A DNA stretch of 64,000 bases from Gammaproteobacteria bacterium LSUCC0096 (GCA_008087055.1 VIEA01000001.1:1178014-1242013), one strand, 5' to 3'; positions 26,471 through 36,240 are shown, counted from the first letter of the stretch. Notes: generated by a model from the sequence alone, not told the origin. Program-made: numbers and translations.

Positions 26471-28447
26471 TCAACTATTACCTGAATTCTCTCTTAACCG
26501 TCTTTCTTCCAAGAATGCCCAATCCAACAACCCCGATTTATTTTCAAATCCATCCACTAAGTTTTCGAAAACATGCATCACCCCCTTTGCATTCCTGCGG
26601 GTTAGATGTGTTTGTAATTGATTTAGTTGGTCCGATAATAAATCCCAACAAATTGAGGGGTCTCTTGCCTTAAGTATTTTAGGATTTTGCGTGGGGACAG
26701 GAGAGTCCCCCAACAATAATTCTTCATAAAGCTTCTCTCCAGGTCTAAGACCGATCACTTTTATTTCTATATCGCCCTGGGGATTATCATCATCTTTTAT
26801 CGACATGCCAGATAGATAAATCATTCGACGAGCAAGATCCATTATTTTAATCGGCTTCCCCATGTCCAACACGAACACTTCCCCACCATGCGATAACGAA
26901 GCCGCTTGTATCACAAGATGAGCGGCCTCATTAATAGTCATAAAAAACCTGTTAACCTCGGGATGGGTAACTGTCAAAGGCCCTCCCGCGAGAATCTGCT
27001 GTCGAAACCGCGGTATCACAGAGCCAGAAGAAGCTAACACGTTTCCGAACCTAACCATACAAAACTTAGTTTTAGGCGCATTTACTCCTCCATCGGTTTC
27101 TAGCTGATGTTTCGCCTGTAAATAAAGCTCGGCAATTCTTTTACTGGCTCCCATCGCATTGGTTGGACGCACAGCTTTATCTGTCGAAACCAAAACAAAA
27201 TTATCTACGTCATATTTTAGAGCTGCTTCTGCCATGACCGATGTCCCAAAGATATTGTTCTGGACACCATCTATTAAATTTCGCTCGACCAATGGCACAT
27301 GCTTATAAGCCGCAGCGTGAAAAACTATACTAGGCTTCCATAATCGCATTATTTCGTCGACATGAAGCGCATCGGTTACCGACCCGAGAATAGGGATCAA
27401 TTCAGATGCAAGTAGTTGAGAATCAACCTTCCTGATTTTTTCCAGTTCGTCATTCACGGAGTACAAAGAATACTCACTTATATCAAGCATCAGTATTTTA
27501 TGTGGCTTTTGTAAAAGAGTCTGTCTACACAACTCTGTCCCGATCGAGCCGCCGGCTCCGGTTATTAATACCACGGCGCCTTCTAAAAGATCACTCTCTG
27601 TGGCTACCGAAAACTCGCAAGAATCTCGCCCTAAAAGCTCAGACGCATTCAACTCAAGCAGCTCAGTTACCATCGAATCACCGCAAATCAGATCAGCAAC
27701 GCTAGGAATATCCCGAATTACTATTTTATTATCTGCCATGAGACTCGAAAGCTTCGCTCGTTCTTGATTGGAAAGACCGGATGAAGACAGCAACAAATGA
27801 GTGATTCCTAGCAGATCCCGCGATCTTATGAGCTGGTCCAAAGTAAACACCGGAATACCACCAACAGTTCTGCCCGAGAACTCGGCGCTATTATCGACAA
27901 AACATACAAGTTTAGCCTCATCTGTCCGCCTGAGCAGCTCGGCAATTTGGCGGCTCGATTCATTGACCCCATAGACCCCCAGCATCGCTCTAGTCCTCTG
28001 AGCTAGACGTCCAGGCCTCAGCAATAAACTAACCCCAATTCGCGCAGCTGCTAACAATGTGAACAGTATAAAGGGTTGCATATTGGCTACAGACAAAAAA
28101 ACAGTTCCATTATGGCTAATAAAAATTACAATATTGAATACGGCACCATATACAACTATTATCAAAGCCAAGGAATATAAAAAACTGGCGTCTGAATATC
28201 TATATACCAGCTTGTACATACCAGTTGTAAAAAAAATTATAAACAGCAATGAAGATGAATATAAAAAAAGCGTCGTTGTTTCCCAATTTAAGTTTGGAAA
28301 ATGACCCAATTTAAAAAAATAAGATAGCCAAATAGATAAGAAGCAAATTAAAAAATCCGCAACGATAACTATGAAGTTTTTAACTCCACTTGGAAAATTT
28401 AAAATATTATTTAGCATTAACCTCCATAGCTTCTCAAAACCAAGCAT
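26471..28447 (-). CDS. WbpM/CapD-like membrane nucleotide-sugar 4,6-dehydratase
   Basis: A 658-residue protein. The first 150 residues hold about four membrane segments (for example FIVIVADFLICFLSIWLSYF), followed by a first Rossmann domain (GVYGVNESSRQIAELL) and a catalytic SDR domain starting VVLITGAGGSIGTE. The active site VSTDKAVRPTNAMGASKR has a Met where other SDRs have Tyr, the SMK type of WbpM. It should make UDP-2-acetamido-2,6-dideoxy-D-xylo-hexos-4-ulose at the inner membrane. Together with the reductase at 29085-30017 it would give UDP-QuiNAc or UDP-FucNAc, used as the first sugar by the PglC-like transferase in between. Confidence 0.9.
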   Translation of the reverse strand: MLGFEKLWRLMLNNILNFPSGVKNFIVIVADFLICFLSIWLSYFFKLGHFPNLNWETTTLFLYSSSLLFIIFFTTGMYKLVYRYSDASFLYSLALIIVVYGAVFNIVIFISHNGTVFLSVANMQPFILFTLLAAARIGVSLLLRPGRLAQRTRAMLGVYGVNESSRQIAELLRRTDEAKLVCFVDNSAEFSGRTVGGIPVFTLDQLIRSRDLLGITHLLLSSSGLSNQERAKLSSLMADNKIVIRDIPSVADLICGDSMVTELLELNASELLGRDSCEFSVATESDLLEGAVVLITGAGGSIGTELCRQTLLQKPHKILMLDISEYSLYSVNDELEKIRKVDSQLLASELIPILGSVTDALHVDEIMRLWKPSIVFHAAAYKHVPLVERNLIDGVQNNIFGTSVMAEAALKYDVDNFVLVSTDKAVRPTNAMGASKRIAELYLQAKHQLETDGGVNAPKTKFCMVRFGNVLASSGSVIPRFRQQILAGGPLTVTHPEVNRFFMTINEAAHLVIQAASLSHGGEVFVLDMGKPIKIMDLARRMIYLSGMSIKDDDNPQGDIEIKVIGLRPGEKLYEELLLGDSPVPTQNPKILKARDPSICWDLLSDQLNQLQTHLTRRNAKGVMHVFENLVDGFENKSGLLDWAFLEERRLRENSGNS

Positions 28448-28495
28448 TTTTACACAAACTCCATGAACATGTTTTGATGATAATTATTATATTTT

Positions 28496-29074
28496 TCAAA
28501 AATTAATCTTATTCAACAGATAATTTCGAAATCTTCGGATTCTAAAAACCGTGGCCAGAGTGACCGCAATGTAACCAAAATATGACAATACGTTTAATTT
28601 CGTTATCATTTTAGCGTCAAATCCAGCGAGCCTTGCTGGATCTGACATATCCACACCCAAAAGTTGCGATAGCCCTGTAATTCCAGGCCGAACTCTGAAA
28701 ACGTTTAGCTTTTCCCGAGCTGAAATGAGGTCGCAATGTGAGGGTAATCCGGGGCGAGGACCAACTAAACTCATGTCACCGACAAGAACATTCCAAATCT
28801 GAGGTAACTCATCCAACTTGGTATATCGTAACCACTTACCAACTTGCGTAATTTGAGTTTCTGGAACAAGATGCGTCGGCTGGTCTGGAGTTTCAATAAG
28901 CATGCTGCGAAATTTATAAATTCGAAACAGCTCTCTGTTTCTCCCAAGTCTTAGTTGACCAAATATAGGCGATCGAGAATCTAACGAAACTATTGTCAAT
29001 AAAACTAAGAAGAGCGGAAGGAGAATAATCAAACCCAACAGCGCCAACGTGATATCAAAGAAACGTATTAACAT
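28496..29074 (-). CDS. Undecaprenyl-phosphate phosphosugar transferase (PglC-like bacterial sugar transferase)
   Basis: A 192-residue monotopic phosphoglycosyl transferase. It has one N-terminal membrane-inserted helix (ITLALLGLIILLPLFLVLL), the YKFRSM basic motif (53-58), a TKLDELPQIWNVLVGDMSLVGPRPG stretch (key residues Asp-Glu of DELPQ and the GPRPG loop) and a short C-terminus. Its length is that of PglC and WreU, not the long WbaP type. It transfers a sugar-1-phosphate to undecaprenyl phosphate and so starts the lipid-linked glycan. Neighbouring WbpM-like and WbpV-like genes suggest that this first sugar is a 6-deoxy-HexNAc such as QuiNAc. Confidence 0.93.
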   Translation of the reverse strand: MLIRFFDITLALLGLIILLPLFLVLLTIVSLDSRSPIFGQLRLGRNRELFRIYKFRSMLIETPDQPTHLVPETQITQVGKWLRYTKLDELPQIWNVLVGDMSLVGPRPGLPSHCDLISAREKLNVFRVRPGITGLSQLLGVDMSDPARLAGFDAKMITKLNVLSYFGYIAVTLATVFRIRRFRNYLLNKINF

Positions 29075-29084
29075 AGGTCTTGGT

Positions 29085-30017
29085 CTATCTCCCTCCGATG
29101 CGAGCAGCTTTTAAGCGCTTCGATTCGCTTCCGAGCAAAGTCTCTAACTTCGATGAATTTATCACCAAAGAGTCCATGAGCCGCTCAATTTCTTCTGTTT
29201 TACCAAACATGAAGGCAACAACTCGGAGCACCCAAGCTGGCACGGCAAACAAGATAAGAGGTCTAGCAGCATCATTAGCTAGCTGACGCAATAAATGTGG
29301 CGTAGTTATTGGCACACGATCCGCTATCAATAATGTCTCGCCGGCAACAGACTTCGAGTTTATACATCGTAAAATAATATCCATTGCGTTATCGAGACTT
29401 AATATAGATCTTTCATTAACTATACTCTTGAAAGGCAAAGGAATCCCCAAGCGGATTAATTTAGTAAGCTTATTCAAATTTCCTTTCGCTCCCTCGCCAT
29501 ACACCAATGGAGGTCTCAATATAACAACTTCAATACCACCAGAACATTCAACCTCCCGAATCGCACACTCTGCAGCCCATTTAGATAGGCCATACGAGTC
29601 AACTGGGGCGGGCGGATCATTTTCTGTAAAACCAGAATTGCGAGAAGTACCTGATCCGTTGACTTTAATTGAGCTAATGAAGATAAATCGCCTAACGGCT
29701 TTTTTAGCAGCTTCTTCGACAAGTCGTTTCGTCCCTAAAACGTTTAGTTCGTGCATTTGACGAGCTTGTCTTGGTGTCGCCCGTGACGATGCTGAGCTAA
29801 TTGCCGCGCAATGAATCACGCAATCAACTCCAACTAGCGCTTCTGTCCAATCGGTTGTGGAATTAATGTCTGGGATTATTACTGACTCTATGTTGTCGGA
29901 AAAACCTAGAGTTTCTGACCTAATGACAGCCCTCACTTTGAATCCGCTACTGCTGAGCCAGGAACAAAGTTCTCGACCAAGAAAGCCTGTCGCTCCCGTG
30001 ACTAAAATTAACTGCAT
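29085..30017 (-). CDS. NAD-dependent reductase/epimerase (WbpV/WreQ-like)
   Basis: An extended SDR starting MQLILVTGATGFLGRE. It keeps SSIKVNG, the YGLSKWAAE motif and ILRPPLVYGEGAKGNL, all close to WbpV/WreQ-type enzymes that reduce the 4-keto group from WbpM to make UDP-QuiNAc. The region after residue 200 (IPLPFKSIVNERSILSLDN) is also typical of this group. I prefer the ATG at 30017; a TTG at 30050 is possible but neither has a strong ribosome binding site. It stands next to the PglC-like and WbpM-like genes, which makes it the likely second step of the start-sugar pathway. FucNAc as product is the main alternative. Confidence 0.8.
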   Translation of the reverse strand: MQLILVTGATGFLGRELCSWLSSSGFKVRAVIRSETLGFSDNIESVIIPDINSTTDWTEALVGVDCVIHCAAISSASSRATPRQARQMHELNVLGTKRLVEEAAKKAVRRFIFISSIKVNGSGTSRNSGFTENDPPAPVDSYGLSKWAAECAIREVECSGGIEVVILRPPLVYGEGAKGNLNKLTKLIRLGIPLPFKSIVNERSILSLDNAMDIILRCINSKSVAGETLLIADRVPITTPHLLRQLANDAARPLILFAVPAWVLRVVAFMFGKTEEIERLMDSLVINSSKLETLLGSESKRLKAARIGGR

Positions 30018-30058
30018 ATAAAATTTTAAAGCCTTTTTAACCGCGAACAAATTCTTCG

Positions 30059-31240
30059 CTATGAAGTGGGCTGATCCATCAACTTCTGATTCAATGACGC
30101 TTCTTTAGTCATTTTATCCATAATCTGGGAACGTTCATACATACACAAAGATTCAGACCTATCAAAGTGAGAAGGCAACCTTAAAAGTTCATCCAATGCA
30201 TTGCTCATAGCGACAGCATTTCCTGGCTGAAAAACTACGACTCCCTCAAAAGATTTAGCAAATTCAGCAGGATATCCCGATACACCGGCTAATATCGGTT
30301 TCCCGGTCGCCAAATACTCAAACAGTTTAGAAGGAATTACCTTTTTGAAGGCTTCACAATCGCTTAAATGCAAAAAAAGAATATCAGCGTCTTTGAAAAC
30401 TTTGAGCAGCCTTGCACGTGGAACTGGAGGTTTTAAAAAAATACAGGAGATATTTCGGTCAATGAGGCGTTGCCGAAGAACCGTCAGATCTGACCCTCCG
30501 CCAAAGATAAAAAACTCGGCGACACTCGGACCATTTTCGCAGAATTCAACTAATATCTGACTCAAATTCTGGCCCTTTCCAATATTTCCTGCGTATACCA
30601 CTCTTAAACTGTTGATATCACGCCTCTTTGCGAAGTTAGCCTGCAAAAAAATGTCATCTATACCGTGAGTATAGAAAGTAGGCGTCGTTTTAAGCGGGAA
30701 TTTGGAAGCATAAGACTCGAACCCACCAGAAATAAAATTCAGATGGTCCGCGGAACAATACACTATTTTCTCAAACCAATTCAAAGGTGCAAGTAACCAC
30801 TTGGATCCGAATTCCGGAAAAACAGAACTCAGAGAATCAACAAAGAGATCGCGGATATCTAATAACAGCTTAGCTCTCGACGCTCTCGCCACGATCAGTG
30901 CTAAAAAAGCGGTCATCAATCTAGAAGATGTCCCTACCACTAAATCATAGCGCTGACACTTCTCGCCCCAGCAAACTTTTATTGCAAAGGTAATAAATGC
31001 AAATACCTGCAGGACTATATTATTTTCATGTTTAGGAACTGAAAACCGAACAACAGATAATCTATCCACCGCTTGATTATCAAAGGTGTCCATTCGTCTA
31101 CTCTCATATCGATGCGGATGAGCAGTGACCACCCTGACGTTGGATCCTCTGCGGACAAATGCTTCAGCGAGAGACTCAGCTCTTAACGCACCGGGACCAG
31201 TGTCCGGAGGGTAATAAAAACTAACGATGAGTACCCGCAA
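30059..31240 (-). CDS. Glycosyltransferase, GT4-like (WbuB type)
   Basis: A GT-B enzyme of about 393 residues. It begins with a typical VLIVSFYYPPDTGPGALRAESLAEAF loop (key residues the two Pro and Gly of the donor region) and contains DLVVGTSSRLMTAFLAL, VVYAGNIGKGQNL and a C-terminal SKLFEYLATGKPI, matching the E-x-LATGKPI element of GT4. The best start is probably the TTG at 31240, because the upstream extension to 31291 runs into the WecC-like gene. It follows the WecB/WecC genes and so may transfer ManNAcA or the next sugar to the lipid-linked start sugar. This is inferred from position only. Confidence 0.8.
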   Translation of the reverse strand: MRVLIVSFYYPPDTGPGALRAESLAEAFVRRGSNVRVVTAHPHRYESRRMDTFDNQAVDRLSVVRFSVPKHENNIVLQVFAFITFAIKVCWGEKCQRYDLVVGTSSRLMTAFLALIVARASRAKLLLDIRDLFVDSLSSVFPEFGSKWLLAPLNWFEKIVYCSADHLNFISGGFESYASKFPLKTTPTFYTHGIDDIFLQANFAKRRDINSLRVVYAGNIGKGQNLSQILVEFCENGPSVAEFFIFGGGSDLTVLRQRLIDRNISCIFLKPPVPRARLLKVFKDADILFLHLSDCEAFKKVIPSKLFEYLATGKPILAGVSGYPAEFAKSFEGVVVFQPGNAVAMSNALDELLRLPSHFDRSESLCMYERSQIMDKMTKEASLNQKLMDQPTS

Positions 31241-31244
31241 AACT

Positions 31245-32468
31245 TTACAACGAAAGAGCGCCACAAAAATCCAAGGTATCAGCCTTGGCAAGAAGCTGCC
31301 GAGACTCGGATGTCTTAAACTCTCGGTGATTTACCAAAATCGCAACAACTGATTCCTCTATCACTTCACGCGGTATATTCTTGACGCACTCGACGCCATC
31401 AAAATACTCTACGTTAGGTTCAACTACGCAAACGTCAAAACCCTGATTAATTAATTGTGTTACAACAACTACTGCTGGGGATTCTCTAACGTCGTCGATA
31501 TCAGGCTTGTAGGTGAGTCCCAAGCAAAAAATCCTGAATCCTCTCATATTTTTACTACCTACAATAGAATGGACTTTCTCTATAATTTTATCGACAACCC
31601 AAAAAGTTTTCTTAATGTTTACTTCTCTTGCAGCTTTTATGATCTGAGATTTTTGAAAATTTCGTGATACGATAAACCAAGGATCTACGGCAATACAGTG
31701 ACCCCCAACCCCGGGGCCAGCCCTTAGAATATTCACTCTTGGATGTCTATTTGCTAAGTCTGTTAAAACTCTAACATCTATACCCTCATCATCACAAATC
31801 ATGGATAACTCGTTTGCAAACGCGATATTGACATCGCGAAAACTATTTTCAGTAAGCTTGCACATCTCAGCAGTTTTGGAGTCTGTTATAAAAATGCTAC
31901 CTGAGGTTATGTTTTCATAAAATTTAGCAGCCAACTTAGCCGCTGCTTCTGTATAACCTCCAACAACCCTATCGTTTTTAGTAAGTTCTTCGAAGATATT
32001 TCCTGGAAGCACTCGCTCAGGGCAGTAAGCCAAGTGAATGGCGTTTAGATCTAATCCAGCTTTAGACAGTTTTTGACCGATAGCTTCTGTGGTGCCAACT
32101 GGACAGGTCGACTCAATGACAATCAAATTACCTGGCTCCAAAACCGGGATGATGTTATCAATCGCCTCCGAAACATAGTCTAATACAGGCACAGGAATAT
32201 CTTTTTCGAAAAAAAAAGGTGTAGGCACACACACGATAAAAATATCACTTATTCGCGGTTGAATATCCGCTTGCAAATTACCCGACGAGACTGCCTGCTT
32301 AACTGCCTTGTCGAGGTGAGGCTCTACTATATGGACACCGCCCGAATTAATTGTGTCAACAACTTGCTTGGCAACATCCACCCCCCGCACCTGGAAGCCC
32401 CTTCTGGCGAGTAAAGCGGCCAACGGAAGTCCGATATAACCCATCCCCAATACAGAGACCACTTTCAT
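31245..32468 (-). CDS. wecC: UDP-ManNAc dehydrogenase (WecC-like)
   Basis: A UDP-sugar 6-dehydrogenase of 407 residues. It has the NAD motif VLGMGYIGLPLA, VIVIESTCPVGTT-type binding loop, LAYCPERVLPGN, KLTENSFRDVNIAFANELS and the catalytic cysteine in GPGVGGHCIAVDP. It oxidises UDP-ManNAc, made by the adjacent WecB, to UDP-ManNAcA. This is a four-electron oxidation at C6 in the cytosol. The overlap with the WecB gene is 4 bp. WbpA-like GlcNAc dehydrogenases are the alternative, but the WecB partner favours ManNAcA. Confidence 0.9.
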   Translation of the reverse strand: MKVVSVLGMGYIGLPLAALLARRGFQVRGVDVAKQVVDTINSGGVHIVEPHLDKAVKQAVSSGNLQADIQPRISDIFIVCVPTPFFFEKDIPVPVLDYVSEAIDNIIPVLEPGNLIVIESTCPVGTTEAIGQKLSKAGLDLNAIHLAYCPERVLPGNIFEELTKNDRVVGGYTEAAAKLAAKFYENITSGSIFITDSKTAEMCKLTENSFRDVNIAFANELSMICDDEGIDVRVLTDLANRHPRVNILRAGPGVGGHCIAVDPWFIVSRNFQKSQIIKAAREVNIKKTFWVVDKIIEKVHSIVGSKNMRGFRIFCLGLTYKPDIDDVRESPAVVVVTQLINQGFDVCVVEPNVEYFDGVECVKNIPREVIEESVVAILVNHREFKTSESRQLLAKADTLDFCGALSL

Positions 32469-33649
32469 AACTCAACCTCTCTTTTAAACAAGAAAAAACT
32501 TTTCAACGCAGCTATAATTTTGTCACACGCACGACCATCTCCATAAGGATTTGTAGCAACACTCATGGCTTCGTAGTAGACGTCATCTTCAATTAGTTTT
32601 TTCGCATTAGATACGATTGATTCTCTGTCAGATCCAACAAGCTTGACGGTACCGGCTGACAATGCTTCAGGACGCTCACTAGTGTCCCTGCATAGTAAAA
32701 CTGGTTTGCCTAAACTTGGGGCTTCTTCCTGAATACCGCCGCTATCGCTAATGACAAAAAATGATTTAGACATAAGATATACGAACTGATGATATTCCAG
32801 AGGCTCAATCAAATGAACATTATCCAAATGACCCAGAGTATCAGTCGCGGGCTCACGAATAGCAGGATTAAGATGAACCGGAAAAATAAAATGAATTTTT
32901 TTATAACTCTTCGCCAGGGCACTGATGGCTTCAAAGATTTCGGAGGCGCGCTCACCTATATTTTCTCGCCTGTGCACGGTAATTAACACGTAAACACCGT
33001 GTCGAAAGTCATACCCTCCCAGTATGTTTAATAGTCCCTGCTCAACTTGATGAAGTCCTTGATCATTTGACTGAATATTTTTCAACGTCAAATGCAAAGC
33101 ATCAATGACTGTGTTTCCGGTAACAAAGATACTACTCTTACTTATGCCTTCTGATCGCAAATTTTCTGCGCACTCCTCGGTCGGTGCAAAATGCAAGCAT
33201 GAGAGCTTGCTAACAACCTGCCTATTGAGTTCCTCAGGGAATGGATCCTGGATGTTCCGGGTGCGCAAACCAGCCTCAATATGCGCCACTGCTAACCCGT
33301 GATAAAAACAAGAAAGAGCTGTCGACAGCGTTGTAGACGTATCACCATGAACTAACACGAGATCCGGAGTGTATTTGTTAAAAACATCGTCTAGGCCCAA
33401 CAAAACCGATGCGGTAATTTTAGATAATGTTTGTCTTGAACTCATGATTTTCAGATTGAAATCAGGCACAACATCAAAAACCTCAAGTACTTGATTCAGC
33501 ATTTCAAGATGCTGCCCTGTTACACATAATCTAACTTCAAAAAATATATTCTCTTTTAATTTATCAATAAGAGGGCACATCTTTATGGCCTCAGGCCTGG
33601 TCCCAAAAACAATAAGTATTTTTTTCCTTTTAATCTTTAACTCCCCCAC
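32465..33649 (-). CDS. wecB: UDP-GlcNAc 2-epimerase (non-hydrolysing, WecB-like)
   Basis: A 394-residue GT-B-like epimerase. Its markers are VFGTRPEAIKMCPLI at the start, VLVHGDTSTTLS, HIEAGLRTRNIQDPFPEELNRQ and the C-terminal SDSGGIQEEAPSLGKPVLLCRDTSERPEA. It interconverts UDP-GlcNAc and UDP-ManNAc through a UDP and 2-acetamidoglucal intermediate. The product goes to the WecC-like dehydrogenase encoded next. The start is a GTG that overlaps the heparinase-like gene by 13 bp and lacks a clear ribosome binding site; a few residues of shift would not affect the core. Confidence 0.93.
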   Translation of the reverse strand: MGELKIKRKKILIVFGTRPEAIKMCPLIDKLKENIFFEVRLCVTGQHLEMLNQVLEVFDVVPDFNLKIMSSRQTLSKITASVLLGLDDVFNKYTPDLVLVHGDTSTTLSTALSCFYHGLAVAHIEAGLRTRNIQDPFPEELNRQVVSKLSCLHFAPTEECAENLRSEGISKSSIFVTGNTVIDALHLTLKNIQSNDQGLHQVEQGLLNILGGYDFRHGVYVLITVHRRENIGERASEIFEAISALAKSYKKIHFIFPVHLNPAIREPATDTLGHLDNVHLIEPLEYHQFVYLMSKSFFVISDSGGIQEEAPSLGKPVLLCRDTSERPEALSAGTVKLVGSDRESIVSNAKKLIEDDVYYEAMSVATNPYGDGRACDKIIAALKSFFLFKREVEL

Positions 33650-35325
33650 TCAAACAAAACTTGTGAGCAACCATTTAGTAAACTAATACATAAACGACAG
33701 TTGGGCTGCACTACACCAAAACCAGGTGAATACTGACCCGCTAACAATTTCGGGAGCCCCATAAGAACTCTCACATCCATGATTTTACGAGAGCCTAACG
33801 ATAACGAAAAATCGAATGGTCCAAGCTGCGCGATGGTAACATGGGGATGAAAATGATAGTAAGCTACCGCTAGTTCGGAATAAGAACTATCCGTTAATTC
33901 ATCTACCACGAGCAATTGATCGTCCTTGAATTCCCATTGACGAGAAACAAAAAGATTTTTGTCTAATCGCCGGTACCCATCATGGGTGCAACTTATTTTT
34001 ACGATGCCATTGGAACCGCTGCTATGTATTTGCAACCTAGATGGTTTCGCTCGCCTAGCAACACGAAATGAAGCCCACATCTCAGACGAATCAATTACAC
34101 CGATGCCCACAGTATTATGGTTACGCGTACTTCGTTCGACCGATCTGATATGTCCCACCTCATATTCTGACGTGCCACCATTAACAAGAATGCGTTGGCT
34201 ACCAACACTTAATTCGAAGGACAGAGTATCAGCATGGGCATGCCCCGGAAGATAGTCAGGACCGATATGAGCGACATCTATGATCGCCCTAACTGCTCCC
34301 CTCTTTATAGAAATATACCCACTTGACTTAAGGTGAATCAGTTTGCTGGTGCTATCGATATTTACGGTCATCCCCAGGCGCGCTGAATAGGAAACCAGTT
34401 CACCAAGCGTAGGCGCTACCCCCAATGTCGCATCGTTAAAAAACGATAATTGTCCATCAGGATGGGTCATATTAGATAGCCAAGAGAGCAGCCTAGGGAT
34501 GAGTGAATTAATTTTTGAAATAAAGCTTCTAGGCAAACGATCCCTGAAAGTTAGATCAAGGTTGATCAAGTCAAGTAGATCCTCCAGAAATAGCGAGTGA
34601 TACATTGGGCTGAGTTCAAAGTGCCCACCGTCACTAAGAATCTGTACTTCCAGCTCTCTCTCTGCCAATCGGAGTCCGGTTCTTAACCAACGGTCCGAGG
34701 GAATTCCTCTGAAGACAGCTCCTAAAAAGATAAGTGCTTTAGCATTCGAAAATAGGTGGTTGCCAAGGATATGCGTCTCAAGACGCCTCTCCAACCAATT
34801 CCCTTGAAGCGCCAAGCTCCGAGAAAATTCGTTAGAGACACAACCACTCCTGGCATAGAACTTGATCCAGTTAACAATCCGCAAAGACGTTGGATACGCA
34901 TCCCAACCAACTCCAAAAAACGGAGGGTTATCATTTATCCAACAAGAGATTAGATTTTTTTTTTGATCTCTATTTAAAGAATTACGGTTGCAATTAAGGA
35001 AATCAAAGTAATGTTGATTATAACGCCAGAGCTTGGATCTTTGCGGACCATTCCAACCAATCTCACGAATCGACCCTTCATGATTGAGGAAAATAAATCT
35101 ATCTCCATCGATCAGTGACTCAGGCTTATCTATTGGCTCACGAAAAATAGAAGGATTTTGTCTAAGAGTAACGCGTGGAGAAGAAACAAAAATAGGTCTA
35201 TAAACTAAAAACTTGATTCGGCTAAATATTTGTATTGGTTTTAAATAAATAATTGAATAAAAGTATAAAGACCAATTACGCATTTTAAAAAATAAATAAA
35301 TCGTTTTTAAATTAAAAATCAACAT
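33637..35325 (-). CDS. Heparinase II/III-like polysaccharide lyase-family protein
   Basis: A 562-residue protein with the alginate lyase/heparinase II-III architecture: an alpha-helical N-terminal toroid (YNQHYFDFLNCN, WLERRLETHILGNHLFSNAKALI, SDGGHFELSPMYHSLFLEDL) and a C-terminal beta-sandwich (DYLPGHAHADTLSFELS, with His and Asp near the active site). There is no convincing signal peptide; the N-terminus is hydrophobic and aromatic. An in-frame ATG at residue 15 is an alternative start. Such proteins are often found beside UDP-ManNAcA genes in O-antigen and capsule loci. They could cleave uronic-acid linkages or trim the product, but the exact role is unknown. Confidence 0.75.
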   Translation of the reverse strand: MLIFNLKTIYLFFKMRNWSLYFYSIIYLKPIQIFSRIKFLVYRPIFVSSPRVTLRQNPSIFREPIDKPESLIDGDRFIFLNHEGSIREIGWNGPQRSKLWRYNQHYFDFLNCNRNSLNRDQKKNLISCWINDNPPFFGVGWDAYPTSLRIVNWIKFYARSGCVSNEFSRSLALQGNWLERRLETHILGNHLFSNAKALIFLGAVFRGIPSDRWLRTGLRLAERELEVQILSDGGHFELSPMYHSLFLEDLLDLINLDLTFRDRLPRSFISKINSLIPRLLSWLSNMTHPDGQLSFFNDATLGVAPTLGELVSYSARLGMTVNIDSTSKLIHLKSSGYISIKRGAVRAIIDVAHIGPDYLPGHAHADTLSFELSVGSQRILVNGGTSEYEVGHIRSVERSTRNHNTVGIGVIDSSEMWASFRVARRAKPSRLQIHSSGSNGIVKISCTHDGYRRLDKNLFVSRQWEFKDDQLLVVDELTDSSYSELAVAYYHFHPHVTIAQLGPFDFSLSLGSRKIMDVRVLMGLPKLLAGQYSPGFGVVQPNCRLCISLLNGCSQVLFEWGS

Positions 35326-36239
35326 AGCCTTAACAAGCTGTCAATCTCGGAGTCTAAGGCGGGATCGATCTTGATACCTAGTCTTTCTAGCCGATTTATG
35401 CAATAAACTAATTTTTGGTGCTGGCGGCCTTCTTTTAATTTTATTATGGTCGCCTCGGAATTAAACACTCTTTTATATCGCTCAGCTACTACCGCAGCGA
35501 TATTTTCAATGCTTAAAGAATGCCCAGACCCTACATTAAGTATAAAATCTTGCTCATTGAAAGCGTCACGTATTAAGAGAAACTCTACGACCCTACAAAC
35601 CTCGGATATAGCTATAAAATCACGCTCCGATTTTGGATTACCAATTACTGTCATTAAACCAGATTTAACCACTTGTGAAGCTAGATCATTTACCAATAGG
35701 TGCCAGCATTTTGCCTTCTTTGACGTGGGATAGCCGACAGCATTTGACAATCGGATAATGCATCCCGAAATCATATCCGACGACAAAGCCCTTAATAAAT
35801 GTTCTTCACCCGCAAGATGCGAAGTGGCGTAAGGGTGGGGGTTAACCAAAGCATGTGCTTCAGAAATAAATCCTTCCAAAGGCGATTTGTACACATGCGC
35901 TGTTGAAAAATATATAAAGCGTTGAACTCCCATCTTTAATGCAGCATTCAAAAGCTTTTCAACAATGGACCCATTAGTCCTCTGCGCACCAACCGGATCG
36001 TGAAGACAATCTATAGAATTCATGCCTGCTGCATGAACTATTGCATCTACAGCTCTGCAGGCATTCGCTAAGGACGAATTACTTTCCCAATCTATTGTTA
36101 TGATTTTACAGTTGTTTCCGGTATTGTTTACGGAGGGATTTTTTCTACTTCCAACAATAATGTCGAATCCTTGCATAGCTAAATATTGGGCAATCCTACC
36201 GCCTAAGTATCCAGATCCGCCAGTTACCAAAATTCTCAA
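35319..36239 (-). CDS. NAD-dependent epimerase/reductase of the CDP-sugar cassette
   Basis: An extended SDR with the motif ILVTGGSGYLGG at its start. It has FSTAHVYKSP with a Thr/Ala in place of the more common double Ser, a YATSHLAGE string in which the usual YxxxK lysine is replaced by His (Y-A-T-S-H), and CIIRLSNAVGYP. Loss of the Lys would be unusual for an active epimerase. I start it at the TTG at 36239, with AAAGG about 8 bases upstream, just after the RfbF stop. The gene order with RfbF and RfbG suggests a 4-keto reductase or epimerase for the CDP-6-deoxy sugar, but the altered motif may mean another chemistry or a non-catalytic role. Confidence 0.68.
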   Translation of the reverse strand: MRILVTGGSGYLGGRIAQYLAMQGFDIIVGSRKNPSVNNTGNNCKIITIDWESNSSLANACRAVDAIVHAAGMNSIDCLHDPVGAQRTNGSIVEKLLNAALKMGVQRFIYFSTAHVYKSPLEGFISEAHALVNPHPYATSHLAGEEHLLRALSSDMISGCIIRLSNAVGYPTSKKAKCWHLLVNDLASQVVKSGLMTVIGNPKSERDFIAISEVCRVVEFLLIRDAFNEQDFILNVGSGHSLSIENIAAVVAERYKRVFNSEATIIKLKEGRQHQKLVYCINRLERLGIKIDPALDSEIDSLLRLC

Positions 36240-36240
36240 A

